Notes: generated by a model from the sequence alone, not told the origin. Shown: positions 37,401 to 46,683, counted from the first letter of the stretch. The stretch is 64,000 bases of DNA from Triatoma infestans (GCA_011037195.1 JAAEAF010001538.1:124001-188000); one strand, 5' to 3'. Program-made: numbers and translations.

Positions 37401-40400
37401 ATAAATGGGTGTTGTTAGAAGTTTAGTGTGTTTTATCTAAACGAACCCACTTAGCAACTAGCTGCAGTAGCTAATTAGAGAAAAACGTTACAATATATTG
37501 CTTGCCTGAATTAGTTTGATTAGTTAATGTAAACAAAACTTTAGATGCTAGTATGAAAATTAAAGTGTGAACTCACTTTATCTTATTGTAACTTTCACAG
37601 CTTTGAGAAATAAATTCTTACATCTCTGGAAAGTCGGAATTAAATATTTAATTCTCTGAATACAGGAAACACTCCTCTGAATGGATTACAGAGTCGGGAC
37701 AGAGGGATTACAGAGAGCTGTTCAGAAAGCTTTTCCGCAATATTGTTTGAATTAAAAAAGGTTAACTTTTTATATGTTCAGTATAATATCAAGTTTATGG
37801 AAAATGTTCAAAGTCATAGTGGTTGGGAAATCTAAACAAGCGAACTTAAAATCCGCATTTTTTATTTAACTGATTTTCTCTAAACTTGGCATATTTCAGA
37901 TATATTTTACTCTTACTATTTTACTCTATATTATACAGTTAGTAGGGCCGTACAGATTGTTGAAATATACTTTAGAGGGAAGTGTCCCCACCCCACCCCT
38001 CAGATATTAAAAAATAAATTTTCCAGAAAACAAATACAAAAAAGTGAGAAACGTTATGCGATGAATTAAATGTTTGGAACCGTTTTCGATAAAATGACGA
38101 AAAAGGAACATATTCAACAAAATCGCAATCAGTTAACAGATTTTTACCCTATATTTCAAGTCGAATGATATCTACGACGATAGCGCTTGCTGCGGCTGGT
38201 ATTGACAACGTTGGGTCCAGCACTTGAATGACGATTTTCTCAACAAGGTTGGTTTGACTGCATTACAGTTCCGATTGGATCAAAAAAATATAAATCAATT
38301 TTCTAATTGCAGGTTGTATTGCCAGGATCAAAGTGAAACAAATAATGTTCACATACAATATTAGTAATTTAATCCTGTCACTTTTATTCCGTCTTAATTT
38401 GGTTTTATCGTTTTGAATAAATGGTGTTTGGGGATATGTTAATTTTTCAGAACTAAAGTCTTAGCACTTTATTTCAGGGGAAAATTCAGTTTTTAATTCG
38501 ATGTTAGTTTAAATAAAACAAGCTGACTGGATCTCCATGAATAAGTCCATGTTTGTATGTTGTGTAGAATTACGAGAATCATTTCTAGAGAAAGTTTTTA
38601 GAGAAGTCTAGGTTTAGTGTAATATCTACCATAATGAATGACAGCATGCATAAGTATAGTCATATATGTATAATGTATTCTGAAATTATACAGTGATGCA
38701 ATGGAACCTTATCCTAGCATTAATGTAGAAATTTTGTTTACATTTCGTGACACTGCGTCACATTAACCGCAAACAACTTAAACGGGCAGCACATCCTATG
38801 CAAGTGCAGTTGGCCGTAGTAGTTTACTTGTTCCCAGTGCAAGGAGAGGAGTGTTGCGATGGAGCTTAATTTACGAAATTGATTATTCACTGAAGTATAC
38901 GATTTAAGGTTCGCTGAGTATGAAAAAAAGATTTCTAACGATTGGTATGTTTGGGCGTGTAAGTGAGCATCTGTATGGAAGAGAATAACTCAGGAACGAA
39001 GAGCCAATATAGCTCAAATTTGATATTCCTTTGATATCACATTTCGCTGGGATTCGTATCGAATTTCGAAAACTGGTAAAACGGTAATGCGAATTTTTTT
39101 TTATATTTTAACAATGTCAAATATACTTGCGTTTATTTAATTAATAAAATCAAGTTCGTAAAAATAGTAACTTTATTTACCATTCCAATATTTACTAACT
39201 ACGATAATTCTCTTGTCTATCACTAACCGAACAAATTATATACCTCAATTATAAAAACGATCACTGCTACTCCATCAAAATAATGAAAGTGTCAACGGTT
39301 GCAACTTCAATTTTCTACACAAAATATTCTTGAAAATCATGTTTTCATTTAACTTGATTTAGCCGATTAATGTACACATTTTTAAACCTGGAACTAACAT
39401 ATGGAACAATTTTCTAGAAAACTCCATGTTTGCTGGATGCCCTAGGGTTCCGATACTAATCCATATTATCAAGGATTCCACCAGCAATTCTGAGCTTAAA
39501 AAACAAATCAATTAACTAAAAGTGCGACTTTACTAAATATTTTCGTAGCTCCAACGAATTTCTCTAAACTGTGTATAACTATCTAGGTACATAAAGCCTG
39601 TCACTATTACTTGAAACTTTTATATAAGAAAAATTGATCTAAGGATGTTCCTGGGTGAATCTAATTGTTAAGCTTAACTGTAAACTACCATTATTTTGCT
39701 GGAAACAGCCATAACAATGGAGTACTTTCAACAATTTGGACCTTAAAAGCCAACAACTATAGTCCCCATATGTACCTATATGTAATTGCTAAACTACACG
39801 TTCAGTATAAATTCCAAGATTGAAGACAATCTGTCGATGAAGATTCTTATAATTGTGTTAGAAAGCTAAAACGCCAGATTTTTTGTGTATATTGAAATCA
39901 AGGTGTTCAATATGATGTAAGTTTGTAGGCTATTATGTTCTTATATTCATATGTAGTTAATTAGGGTGTAATAACCAACTCTTTATATAGCCTTGAGATA
40001 ATTATTTATTTGTCCATCTCTAACGTTTCGACACCATGTTATTTTCAAATAGAAATCTATAATCAAATTAAAAATAGGCAGAGAAAGTTATTAAAGTAAA
40101 TTACAAAAAAAAATTATTTTATATATGTATAAATCAAGAAATTAAAATCAACTTGTATGATACTCAATTTGTTATCTGTCATTTCTAGACAAAACAAATC
40201 TTTTTTAATATATTTGTTCTATTTAATTCCCATGAGGACCATTATTATTATTATATTTTGGTAAAATTAATATCTTATATAGTTTGTATAAAAGGAGACA
40301 AATTTTGTTAGGTTAAGTCATGCGTTGAAATTGAAGGAACGATATTGGAAAATTATAATGGTTTGTTTAAAGGCCTGTAGATAGTAACTGTTATGGATTA

Positions 40401-41106
40401 ATTTGTTAAAATGTTTCAATGGTTACTTGTTTTTAAGATTACTTACTAAAATGTTAAGTAGGGCCACTTCTATTTGGTTAAAAGACGGGGCTCGATTAAT
40501 TTTTTGATAAAGGAGGGAATGGTTAAAACGAGAAGGGCATGGTTTTATCAAATAAAAACTGAGTTTATGTGCAACTATTTCATTTATAAGATGATTTCAA
40601 TTTGTAAGATATATATTTTTTAATATTGTTTTTAAGAATAATTAATTTGAAAATAATAATAATAATTGATTATTACGTCACATGGATGATATAGAGTGGA
40701 GGACTAACAGGTTAGTGATGAAGGTATTGTAAGGTTATAGGTGCTTTTTAATTTTGTCCAAGGTGATGGAAAAAATTTTTATTGAGGAGCAACAAACACA
40801 TTTTCTATTTAATAACTTCTTAGGCGAAACTAACTTTTCTTTTTAATTTTAAAAGAGATATTTATAATTCAATGTTTTATATACAGATAATATAAGTGAG
40901 ATAAAATACCGCACCGGTAATTGGAGAAGATTAACGATTCTGATGGATGGCGATAGATTCTTCTTATATCGACATAGAACATAGATTTTCTCAATTCCTG
41001 GACATGATCGTAGCAGCTTCTCTAATAAAACTTTGCCCATAAAACCTGTACCGCCAGTTATTAATATTGATTTCCCCGTCAGCCAGTCTCGGATTGATGT
41101 GCTCAT
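25477..41106 (-). CDS. FAR: Fatty acyl-CoA reductase, seven coding exons (gene span)
   Basis: Reduces fatty acyl-CoA to fatty alcohol with NADPH, usually at ER or peroxisome membranes, for insect cuticular lipids, waxes or pheromone precursors. The seven exons (40915-41106, 36646-36894, 34087-34232, 33862-33971, 32730-32922, 27127-27369, 25477-25738) have GT-AG junctions in matching phase and give 464 residues. NAD-binding TGGTGFMG is at about residues 17-24. Catalytic YTFSK (YxxxK) sits after GCHPNC in exon 4. RPSI followed by VIPSLREPMPGW, and the FAR_C region with TMRTWKVH, are family hallmarks. The ATG at 41106 is directly preceded by ttttccag, so a 5' UTR intron probably ends at the start codon. 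FARs usually run to about 500 residues or more, so one more 3' exon is likely. Introns of up to 5.4 kb hold several transposons. The specific FAR paralogue and chain-length preference cannot be read from this. Confidence 0.92.
25985..26790 (-). repeat. Dispersed non-coding repeat, copy 7 (long)
   Basis: Reverse-oriented, nearly whole copy in FAR intron 6, so in the same orientation as the gene. On the plus strand it ends with tatttccggtgaaaactcg near 26707 and the tgacacaatcacaatgtttc block near 26739, which are the family's 5' blocks inverted. It carries tccggttgaggaattttgtc near 26542. Confidence 0.65.
27127..27369 (-). CDS. FAR: FAR exon 6
   Basis: 243 bases from acceptor gtaaatttgcag to donor GTAAGT. 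It encodes EEELIPVYNISCDEKVPITW, then GLEYPINPGLWYPRG, HFTHLLTVFLLQIVPAYFID and LLLICLGQKP. These span the end of the NAD-binding domain (VYN-(C)-T/S...ITW) and the start of the FAR_C domain. VFLLQIVPAYFIDLLL is hydrophobic and matches the membrane-associated FHxxPAxxxD segment of the family. It ends after two bases of a Phe codon. Confidence 0.9.
27580..27785 (-). repeat. tRNA-derived SINE, family copy 2
   Basis: In FAR intron 5, sense to FAR. On the minus strand it has a tRNA-like head with B box (gacctgggttcgaggcc), then the shared tail with accggtagtgcattaa near its 3' end. Confidence 0.7.
27810..27905 (+). repeat. Dispersed repeat 5' end
   Basis: Only the opening blocks: tgtgttaaaatttccgaaat, then ttgttaccggaaatatttt and ggtcctctgagcccg. 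Confidence 0.55.
28501..29260 (+). pseudogene. Non-LTR retrotransposon RNase H domain fragment
   Basis: Reads LHEYASVYTGELIAILLALK, then AIMSDSQSALIKI, VNFGWVKGHCGLKNNDIVDS and VKDAT. These are the RNase H motifs of I/R1-type LINE ORF2: the DS(x)SAL catalytic Asp, W-(V/I)-K-GH-x-G and N-x-x-(A/V)D. The family Asp in the last motif lies at DIVD. Near 29060 a frameshift splits the C-terminal Cys/His knuckle; the other frame continues PLCEQCQ and DFRYIIMTC. The start of the displayed ORF (ATT at 28535) is inside the domain, so the element is 5'-truncated. It lies antisense to FAR in intron 5. Confidence 0.8.
29261..29946 (+). other. Probable LINE 3' UTR with repeated block
   Basis: Follows the RNase H fragment. 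The block aggaatatcaagtactccac recurs at 29290 and, as aggaatatcgagtactccac, at 29737. A GT-rich run lies at 29330-29370 and a GC-richer patch at 29540-29680. No coding capacity recognised. Confidence 0.4.
29963..30871 (+). mobile_element. 5'-truncated LINE with 16-bp target duplication
   Basis: Flanked by aataaaggtgctgtag at 29947-29962 and 30872-30887, an exact 16-bp duplication, and ending in an A-rich tail (ccattaaaaataaaaaaa). This is a textbook target-primed insertion that kept only the 3' end. It lies in FAR intron 5 on the opposite strand. Confidence 0.92.
29981..30805 (+). pseudogene. LINE reverse transcriptase C-terminal half
   Basis: 274 residues. The catalytic box YADDIILLG is at about residues 26-34, followed by GLSINTDKTKYM, FKYLGTIF, then VIRPIVLYASETW and RVLRKIYGP of the thumb, and the C-terminal RLIWLGHLERM and GRPRRRWLEDVE tail. 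It is typical of the endonuclease-RT type common in arthropod genomes. The N-terminal endonuclease and RT fingers are missing because of 5' truncation. The frame ends at TAG 30803-30805, just before sequence that continues SWRQI in frame, so a premature stop is likely. Confidence 0.9.
31590..32310 (+). repeat. Dispersed non-coding repeat, copy 8
   Basis: In FAR intron 5. It shows tacgaaaaaaatgtttttag near 31642, the (GT)n segment at 31678-31707, caaaaatgaaaaatcgctg near 31721, gatattctgtttggtacca near 31754, and later tccaacgattttctttaat. The 127-residue frame across it starts in the microsatellite and is not conserved elsewhere. Confidence 0.7.
32330..32729. other. Intron 5 sequence, no element recognised
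   Basis: Includes a poly-C run at 32332-32341. It may be a diverged 3' part of the dispersed repeat. Confidence 0.35.
32730..32922 (-). CDS. FAR: FAR exon 5
   Basis: 193 bases from acceptor taatttccag to donor GTATGT. With exon 4 it forms RPSI-V-IPSLREPMPGWVDSL, then NGPIGVLVAGGKGVLRSM and VDIAINALIVIAWKKATK. The E-P-x-PGW-x-D-x-x-(N)GP and IPVD-x-(A/V)-x-N segments are typical of FARs. It ends after two bases of a Gln codon. Confidence 0.92.
33218..33288 (+). repeat. Minisatellite, three units
   Basis: The 20-base core gcagtctgtagggagcggct occurs three times with 3-5-base linkers. Units are almost identical, suggesting recent expansion. It lies in FAR intron 4. Confidence 0.9.
33556..33775 (+). 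repeat. tRNA-derived SINE, family copy 3
   Basis: Head with A-box-like gggattagcccagtgtggtg and B box aggttcgaatctagc, then the shared tail cctaggagcctctacagcg and ggccggaggctggcaatgca, ending in an A-rich stretch. In FAR intron 4, antisense to the gene. Confidence 0.8.
33862..33971 (-). CDS. FAR: FAR exon 4
   Basis: 110 bases from acceptor tttcttctag to donor GTAAAG. One base completes the Lys codon begun in exon 3, then ILGCHPNCYTFSKALAEKIV and LPVCIARPSI follow. YTFSK supplies the catalytic Tyr and Lys of the YxxxK motif. Most family members read PNTYTFTKALAE here; Cys replaces Thr before the Tyr. The exon ends after the first base of a Val codon. Confidence 0.92.
34087..34232 (-). CDS. 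FAR: FAR exon 3
   Basis: 146 bases, too short to stand out as an open frame. Entered at acceptor gaaatttag (phase 0) and left at donor GTAATA after two bases of a codon. It encodes AFVHISTTFCHPEEDEIKET, then VIDLVNWMKPEMLEKLRP. F-V-H-(I/V)-S-T-x-(F/Y)-C is a strong FAR signature containing the catalytic serine/threonine neighbourhood. The 115-base intron to exon 4 is the only short intron in the gene. Confidence 0.9.
34240..36640. other. FAR: FAR intron 2
   Basis: 2.4-kb intron without recognised coding sequence. (TA)n runs lie near 34438-34460 and 35784-35812, and A/T-rich homopolymers near 36020-36070. Confidence 0.5.
36646..36894 (-). CDS. FAR: FAR exon 2
   Basis: 83 codons, entered from acceptor ccaccgcag and left through donor GTAAGC, phase 0 at both ends. 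It reads LFDRLRQENPSALDKVVSLY, then GELTRDSLGI, and the substrate-side helix VSVVFNLAATLKLE with EHNTIGTLKILTFAK. This corresponds to the family segment V-x-x-VFHxAA-x-V-x-F...N-x-x-GT. Here the usual His after VF is Asn (VFN). The apparent ATG inside this exon is not a start. Confidence 0.9.
37103..37492 (+). mobile_element. Probable solo LTR in FAR intron 1
   Basis: Starts TGTCACATTTC and ends AACGTTACA. The termini are short inverted repeats (TGTnACnTTT), as in LTRs. A promoter-like core sits inside (heat-shock element then TATA, see separate entry), followed by a leader-like AC-rich segment. No internal element sequence or second LTR adjoins either side. The flanking tetranucleotides are atac and atat, a possible but imperfect target duplication. 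It is plus-oriented, antisense to FAR. Confidence 0.6.
37211..37260 (+). promoter_or_regulatory. Heat-shock element (five pentamers) plus TATA box
   Basis: cTTCt-aGAAt-gTTCt-aGAAc-tTTCc occupies 37211-37235: five contiguous, alternating nTTCn/nGAAn units, the consensus bound by HSF trimers. TATAAATA follows at 37253-37260, a spacing like that of heat-shock promoters. The downstream leader-like sequence (gtgaaaagtaaataaaaagt) resembles the A-rich leaders of insect heat-shock genes, but no coding sequence follows. Confidence 0.75.
37500..40848. other. FAR: FAR intron 1, remainder
   Basis: No gene recognised. A diverged dispersed-repeat part is likely at 37870-38110 (minus). A PLE-like tail fragment is possible near 40010-40050 (ctctaacgtttcgacacca). 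Confidence 0.4.
38835..39110 (+). repeat. Dispersed non-coding repeat, copy 9
   Basis: Starts gagtgttgcgatggagctta, then cactgaagtatacgattta and gagtatgaaaaaaagatttc, then agaataactcaggaacgaag and attcctttgatatcacattt. The order is preserved, the sequence diverged. Confidence 0.5.
40915..41106 (-). CDS. FAR: FAR exon 1 (first coding exon)
   Basis: 64 codons from MSTSIRDW to NLLQLP. It carries the Rossmann glycine motif TGGTGFMG and the following KVLLEKLLRSCPGIEKIYVL, which position the NADPH cofactor. It opens with ATG immediately after the acceptor-like ttttccag and closes at CCG with donor GTGCGG, phase 0. I chose the ATG at 41106 over the upstream in-frame ATG because insect FARs begin close to the SIRDW-like segment and the upstream codons look intronic. 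Confidence 0.9.
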
Positions 41107-41280
41107 CTGGAAAACAAAGATTTGCATTAATATTGTTCCGTTTAAATAAATATAATATCAGATTTTTCTTCATTAGCATGTTAAAATAGTTGGTTTATTC
41201 GAAAGAGAGTAAAGTGTCACTTGGTCACACTCCAGTTCAGATTTGCCCACAGGAGCCCGCGATTATCTAATAAGATATAT

Positions 41281-41358
41281 ATTGTGCTGGTGATTTGAAA
41301 AGATTAACAATTCTGATGGACGGCGATAGATTCCTCTGATAACAACATAGAACATAAA
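41281..41358 (-). pseudogene. Partial duplicate of FAR exon 1 end
   Basis: Aligns with 40909-40986, the last part of exon 1 plus its splice donor, at clearly high but imperfect identity. For example, tctgatggacggcgatagat matches tctgatggatggcgatagat. The donor GT is changed to GC here and several codons differ, so it cannot serve as an equivalent exon. It lies about 370 bases upstream of the original in the gene's 5' direction. Confidence 0.75.
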
Positions 41359-41359
41359 G

Positions 41360-42980
41360 TATGGCAACTTTAAGTTGTAAAAGGATTTTACTGTCGCGTT
41401 AATAATTTAATTATTCTATGAAATATTATTTTATAATAAATTTTCCTATTTTAAAAAGGATATAAAAACTAGTAAAACATGTAGGCAATCTCTAAGAGAA
41501 TGTTGTCTATTGAAAGGGAAAGTTTCCTAGCAGATAAATATTATGTTAAAGCTAACAAAATTATATTAGGTTTTATAATATTTTTAATTTATTGTTAATT
41601 CAGTTTTAAAATGTTAATACAAACCTTTAATTCAAGAACTTCCACTTTGCCTTCTATAAAAATATATATTTATTTATTTTAAGTCAGCATTTTACATTAT
41701 CATTATATATACATATAGATACAGTGCCAGAAAACATATCTTTAGCTCATTAACTTGACATAGATAATTCCAGGATAATGTGACTTCTTACAATTCGGGA
41801 AGAATGACAATTAAAACATCGAAGATGCTATTAACTTAATCCCGTTCTAATTCTATTATGTACTTATTAAAACCTCCCAATATTTCGAATCAAACTGTTT
41901 ACATGTTCTTCATTTTGCTCAAAGAAATAGCTTGAAATTTCTAGTATATAATCTAAAATCATATTTATATCCGTTATCTCATGAAAGAATGCTATTTGAG
42001 TGTAACGTGGGCATCGATAGCTAGCCTTACGAATTTTTATTGGATAAGTTGCAACTTGACAGCAAAACTTCAAGATGACGTTAATATTATTAATATATTT
42101 TAGCAATGTCATCCAAATATTGGAAGATGGCAATACTGTGTTTACTTTTAATCTTTAGAGAATCATTGTCACATTATCTTATTGTAGAGAAAGGATATTT
42201 TGTAATTTCTTATGTCTGTCTTCCTGTTTGGCACTTTATACGAGATCTATGTTTGTACAAATTTTGGAAATAATTTGATATATGCATGCACAGTGGACAT
42301 TTGTAATTGTAATATAGTCTTCAATATTCTTAAAGAATAATGAAAATTAGAAAGGGGGATATGTTTGCATAGAACTTTGCTCATTTCTTGATAATTTATA
42401 ACTTCTATAATGCAAAGTTTAAGTCAGCTCCGTAGGCGGACAAAACAGATTTAGCAAAAAGGTTGACATTTATCTTCTGGCCGAAATCCAATGTGTTTTT
42501 ATATTTGGATCCTAAGGAAATTGAAAGTAAGGAATGCAATTTCTTTGCACAAACTTGCATCGTTTTACTTAAATTAAACTCAATAGAAATGGTTAATCAA
42601 TAGTTTCTACTGACTTAAAAAATCATTTTTTTGTTTCATATAATTAATGATTTCATTTCACACCATTTACATAAATAAATACTAAAGAATATTTAAATTC
42701 ACCTTCATGAAGGATGTATCCAATGCATATGTATTGACGGTAATTAATTTTATATGGATAGCAATTGTAATGAATAAATAATGATTCTCAATAAATCTAA
42801 TTGAATTAAATATTAAATTAAACATCAAAACAATTTATCAGAAACCGCTACTATTATCGCACTATAATTATCTGTTAGATTGTAAGAATGAATTTTCAGA
42901 TTCATGAGCATACATACTGTCTTTATAATTACAATTAATATTTTTTTGTGTGCTGATTCATTCTTTGTATATCCATTTTT
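41360..42980. other. Non-coding stretch upstream of FAR
   Basis: AT-rich. No gene recognised. A FAR 5' UTR exon and promoter should lie here or further right but cannot be located by eye. Confidence 0.4.
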
Positions 42981-42984
42981 ACTC

Positions 42985-43560
42985 TCTCTTACTCCTAGTA
43001 AGAAGTATTGCGATCGTGTCAAATTTACGAAATGAATTTTCACCGGAAATAATCTGTGTGTGTGTGTATATATGTGTATGTGAGAGACTCATTGAATACT
43101 AGATCTCAAAAAATGCAGTAACTCAAACTTGATATATCTTGAGGTGCCACCACCGCATCTTACAATAAGGTTTTGGGCAAATCGATCGAGCGGAAGTGCT
43201 TGATTTTTAGTAAAAAATTTTTGTCAGTTTTCCGCGATTTTCTTGAAAATGGGTCAAACTACTATTTTAAACATATTTACATTTTACACACATCACTTAT
43301 ATTAGTAGCATTTTTTCAGAAAATTTGAATTTTGAGGGTTCTGGGGGAGCTTTCCTCTAAAGTACCACTCAGTACAATATATGGTTCCATTAAAAGTGTA
43401 CTATTAAAGTACATTAAATAAATTGTTACAAAACCAAATTTGAAGAAGACTGGAATCCCGGAAGTCAAAACTTCAAAACACATATTTCCGGCGAAAACTC
43501 AATTTCGAAAATTTGACACGTTCGCGATACTTTCATTTTCCGTGAGTAAAAGAAAGTAAC
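42985..43560. repeat. Dispersed repeat foldback (plus then minus)
   Basis: 42985-43430 is a plus copy (cgatcgtgtcaaatttacga, then attttcaccggaaataat, a (GT)n run and the ccaccaccgcatcttacaa block). 43440-43560 ends with the 5' blocks inverted (cacatatttccggcgaaaac, then tgacacgttcgcgatac). The whole is a loose inverted pair. Confidence 0.65.
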
Positions 43561-43569
43561 AAGGAAACC

Positions 43570-44530
43570 ATGACGCACTTCCGTTAAAATAGTCAGCATC
43601 GCAATACTTCCTCTAACAGGGTCACTACGTCGAATAAGGTAAGCAGGTTGCATTGAATAGTTTCTTATAAATTACGTAAAGAATATAATTCTTGGATATA
43701 TAATATAAAAAGAAAATAAATAATACAGAAAAAACTAGTAAATATGTAATAGTTATATATTCTGTAACAAGATGCTGTACTCAACTAGTTATAATTTATG
43801 TAGATTTAATAAATATTATTTATTCTGAGCTGACTGTACAATACCTACACTTGTGACGTATAATCATCTTACGAACAAGCATTTATTTACAAAACTTTCA
43901 TTTATTACTTTTTAAAGTTGTCAGTCATTGGTAGTGAAAATAGTTGCGTAACGTATTAAGCTTTAAACGTTCAACAAGTGATACTAGTCATTTTGGTTGA
44001 CACTAGCTGCGCCATTGTTCATTGTGTCATGTATGTTTAGTGTTGGTTTATTGTTTACTGTCTAATCTTCCGTTTTACTGCTCGACACTATCCAAGTTCC
44101 AACACTTGTCTGTTCTTGCTCTCACATCTATTTCTCTTATGGAAATTCTAAAATTTCAATATATAAATGGTCAATATTGTACACACCATGATGAAATGGA
44201 TCTTACGAGGTAGCTGTGATCTCTGATAGAACTATTTGTCTTCTCTGAAACTACATTTTCGGAAACAAAACTGATTAGGTCTATATGAGAGTAGTTGGAA
44301 AATAATACTTTCAGGAATCAGCAGCTATGGTAATCGACGAAATAACGCCAAAATGAAAACAAAAAAAAGTTCAAGAAATTCGCACATTTGGGCAACTATT
44401 TTTCTTCAGATTTCTGAATTTTACCACTTATTAAACTCTTATTAACATTATAAATGTGGGGGAGCAGTACAATATTCTCCCCCTTTCAAAGGGAATAATA
44501 TGATATACCAGGGTGTGGGTTATAAATCTG
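43570..44530. other. Non-coding stretch
   Basis: No gene recognised. Confidence 0.35.
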
Positions 44531-44570
44531 ATGTTTCGACCGAATTGCAATAAAATTCTTCAGGTTAGTG
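44531..44570 (-). ncRNA. PLE-type terminal motif (hammerhead-like remnant)
   Basis: On the minus strand it reads cctgaagaattttattgcaa then ttcggtcgaaacatcag. CTGAAGA and CGAAAC are in the right order for the core of PLE terminal hammerheads, but helix II is poorly paired. No associated coding region. Confidence 0.35.
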
Positions 44571-44990
44571 TTAATTTGAGACTAAGACCAATGGCAATAA
44601 TCACGCTGGACTTTAACTAATAATTTCTTTTCGCAATTCCGGATGTTATTCAACCAGAGTAACAAATTTGAGCTGTCTGCGATTCCTGTGTTTAATATAT
44701 TCTGATCGCTTAAATATGTATTTCGGGTGAGAATTGTATTTGGTAAATGAAAGCCGATTATAATACTTGACTTCTGACTAGACATATTACAGCGGTAGTA
44801 TAGAGAAAATAACGAGTTATATTGTCCATCTCCAGCTCACTATTTCTGCTCCATTCTTAACCATGTCCTACTATGCCTAATTACTATCTGTTTTCAGAAA
44901 TTGATATCTATTTTTTTATTTATAGACTAATGGAACCACTCACTAGTCAAACATGAAAACTCACAGACAAAACAAACTTTATAATTCGTT

Positions 44991-45282
44991 CTGGTTGAAT
45001 CCGCAGAGCTGGGAAGCATCGGAGATATTTTCCGTGAAAGGGTGCTTCATTTTGTGATCATCGACCGGTTTCGGGCGTTCGCCCATCATTTTGATAAAAC
45101 TGCGATAACACAGAGTTGCACAGCGCACAATCAGTTTATACACTGTTTGGAGGTGTTTTATTAAGACCTAAGTAGGTTAAGTTAGTTAGGATAAGTAGGT
45201 AGTCAGGACTTAACAAAACACTTGCACTTTCACACAGGATGGCCACAAAATGAAGCAGGCTATCACGGAAAATATCTCTGAT
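44991..45282. mobile_element. Palindromic non-autonomous PLE derivative
   Basis: The left end (ccgcagagctgggaagcatc, then ggtgcttcattttgtgatca, tcgaccggtttcgggcg) is the PLE terminal sequence. The right end (ggccacaaaatgaagcaggc, tatcacggaaaatatctctg) is the same terminal sequence inverted. Only about 130 bases of other DNA lie between, with no coding. The CTGAAGA box is lost on the left arm. It mirrors the end structure of the PLE at 12.9-17.4 kb. Confidence 0.75.
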
Positions 45283-45514
45283 TTATATTTCGTATTCATT
45301 TCCGGACACCTATCATACGGAGGTATCTCTTTATTTATTTCACTTATTGTGCAATTTTCTTAAAATGAAAGTTAGTGCCAAAAAGTTAGACCAAATTTGT
45401 CTCTGATGGCATATTTGGCTTTTCCCGGTACTTAAAAAAAATATAATTATAATTTATGTAATTGCAAACGTCATTAAACTTCAACTACAGGTACTTTTAT
45501 AAATCAGTGCTAAG
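45283..45514. other. Spacer
   Basis: Short non-coding spacer between the PLE derivative and the mariner. Nothing recognised. Confidence 0.4.
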
Positions 45515-45571
45515 TACGAGGGTCATTCAATAAGTAACGAGACAAATCGCTGTAGCTCAGAAACGGTTGGT

Positions 45572-46048
45572 TTGTTTAATCAATACAATAGTTTCAGTGC
45601 GTCAAGTTTCAGTACTTGGTTTCGCATCAGCTGTTCGAGAGCATTTGGTAAGCATCACCTCAAATGTATTCACTTAACAATAGCAAGTCCGCTCGAGCAT
45701 TGCATCTCGGAAGAACAACGTTCAGAGATTAGATTTTTAGTTGCAGAGGCTATCAAAGGTAGTGAAATCCACGAAAGAATGTTGAAAGTGTATGGGAATA
45801 ATTGTTTGAACCATTCGAACTTTTACAAATGGGTAGAACAGTTTAAAAGTGGCCGTGTAAGTATCTGTGATGAGCAACGAAGTGGACGACCGGTTGAAGT
45901 TGCAACTTCCTCCCTCGAATCTCGCATTAACGCTTTAATTCAGGACAACAGACGTATTACTGTTGAACTGATAGCTGTAAAAGTGCACGCGAATGTTAGA
46001 ACTGTCCATAACATTATTCAGAATAAGCTGCAGTACAAGAAAACTTGA
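45572..46048 (+). pseudogene. Mariner transposase, N-terminal DNA-binding part
   Basis: 158-codon frame; the real domain starts near residue 45. It contains the first helix-turn-helix (EQRSEIRFLVAEAIKGSEIH, then YKWVEQFKSGR) and the second (GRPVEVAT, RITVELIAVKVHANVRTVHN), which recognise the inverted repeats. It stops at 46046-46048. The upstream 40 or so residues read through the untranslated leader and have no family match. Confidence 0.88.
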
Positions 46049-46149
46049 TGGTTCCAAGACACTTACGGACGCCACAAAGAAACCAGGTTTCATATCAGTC
46101 AACAGTTGTAAGAACGATGTTTAATTGAAAAAGAATTTTCCAGTAGAAT

Positions 46150-46683
46150 TGTAACATGTGGTGAAACATGGAAACATCATTTTGAGCCAGAATCTAAACG
46201 TTTTGTGCCTTGAGTAGAAGCATACTGGTTTTCCCACTCAAAAGAAATTCAAGACCAGCCATCTGCAGGTAAAGTCATGCTTACAGTATTCTGGGTTTCG
46301 CAGGGGCCTATTTATTGTGACTATCTCGAAGACCAACGAATCATAACAGCCAGTATTACAGTGATATGCTCACAAACAAAGTAAGGCCTGCATTCACGAA
46401 ACGTCTAGGACTCTTGGCTAAAGGCGTGATTTTGCTTCATGACATCGCGCGCCCACACAAGGCACAGTTTACTCAAGAAACATTTCAAATAGTGGGATGG
46501 GAGATCCTTCCACATCCCCCCCACAGCCCCGACCTCGCCCGTCGGACTTCCATTTGTTTGGATCCCTTAAAGAGGCTCTACGTGGGAAACATTTTCAATC
46601 GAATGAAGAAGTTAAAAATGAGGTGTAAAAGTGGCTTCCAGATGAACCCAAAGAATTTTATGCTAGAGGCATACACAAATTAG
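46150..46683 (+). pseudogene. Mariner transposase, catalytic part
   Basis: Reads TCGETWKHHFEPESKRFVP then a stop (TGA near 46213), continues GKVMLTVFWVSQG near 46270, and from 46366 shows ILLHDIARPHKAQF and PHPPHSPDLA. In mariners the first catalytic Asp lies in GDETW; here that position is Gly (CGETW). LHDIARPH keeps the second Asp. After SPDLA a one-base loss shifts the frame, so the third Asp region is read wrongly. Several stops confirm that it is dead. Confidence 0.85.

Noticed and set aside
37211..37500. A genuine heat-shock protein gene promoter
   Set aside because: No coding sequence follows on the plus strand, and the TGT...ACA ends point to an LTR; kept as an LTR promoter.
41867..42133. 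88-residue minus-strand frame
   Set aside because: No splice sites or motif linking it to FAR or to any family I recognise.
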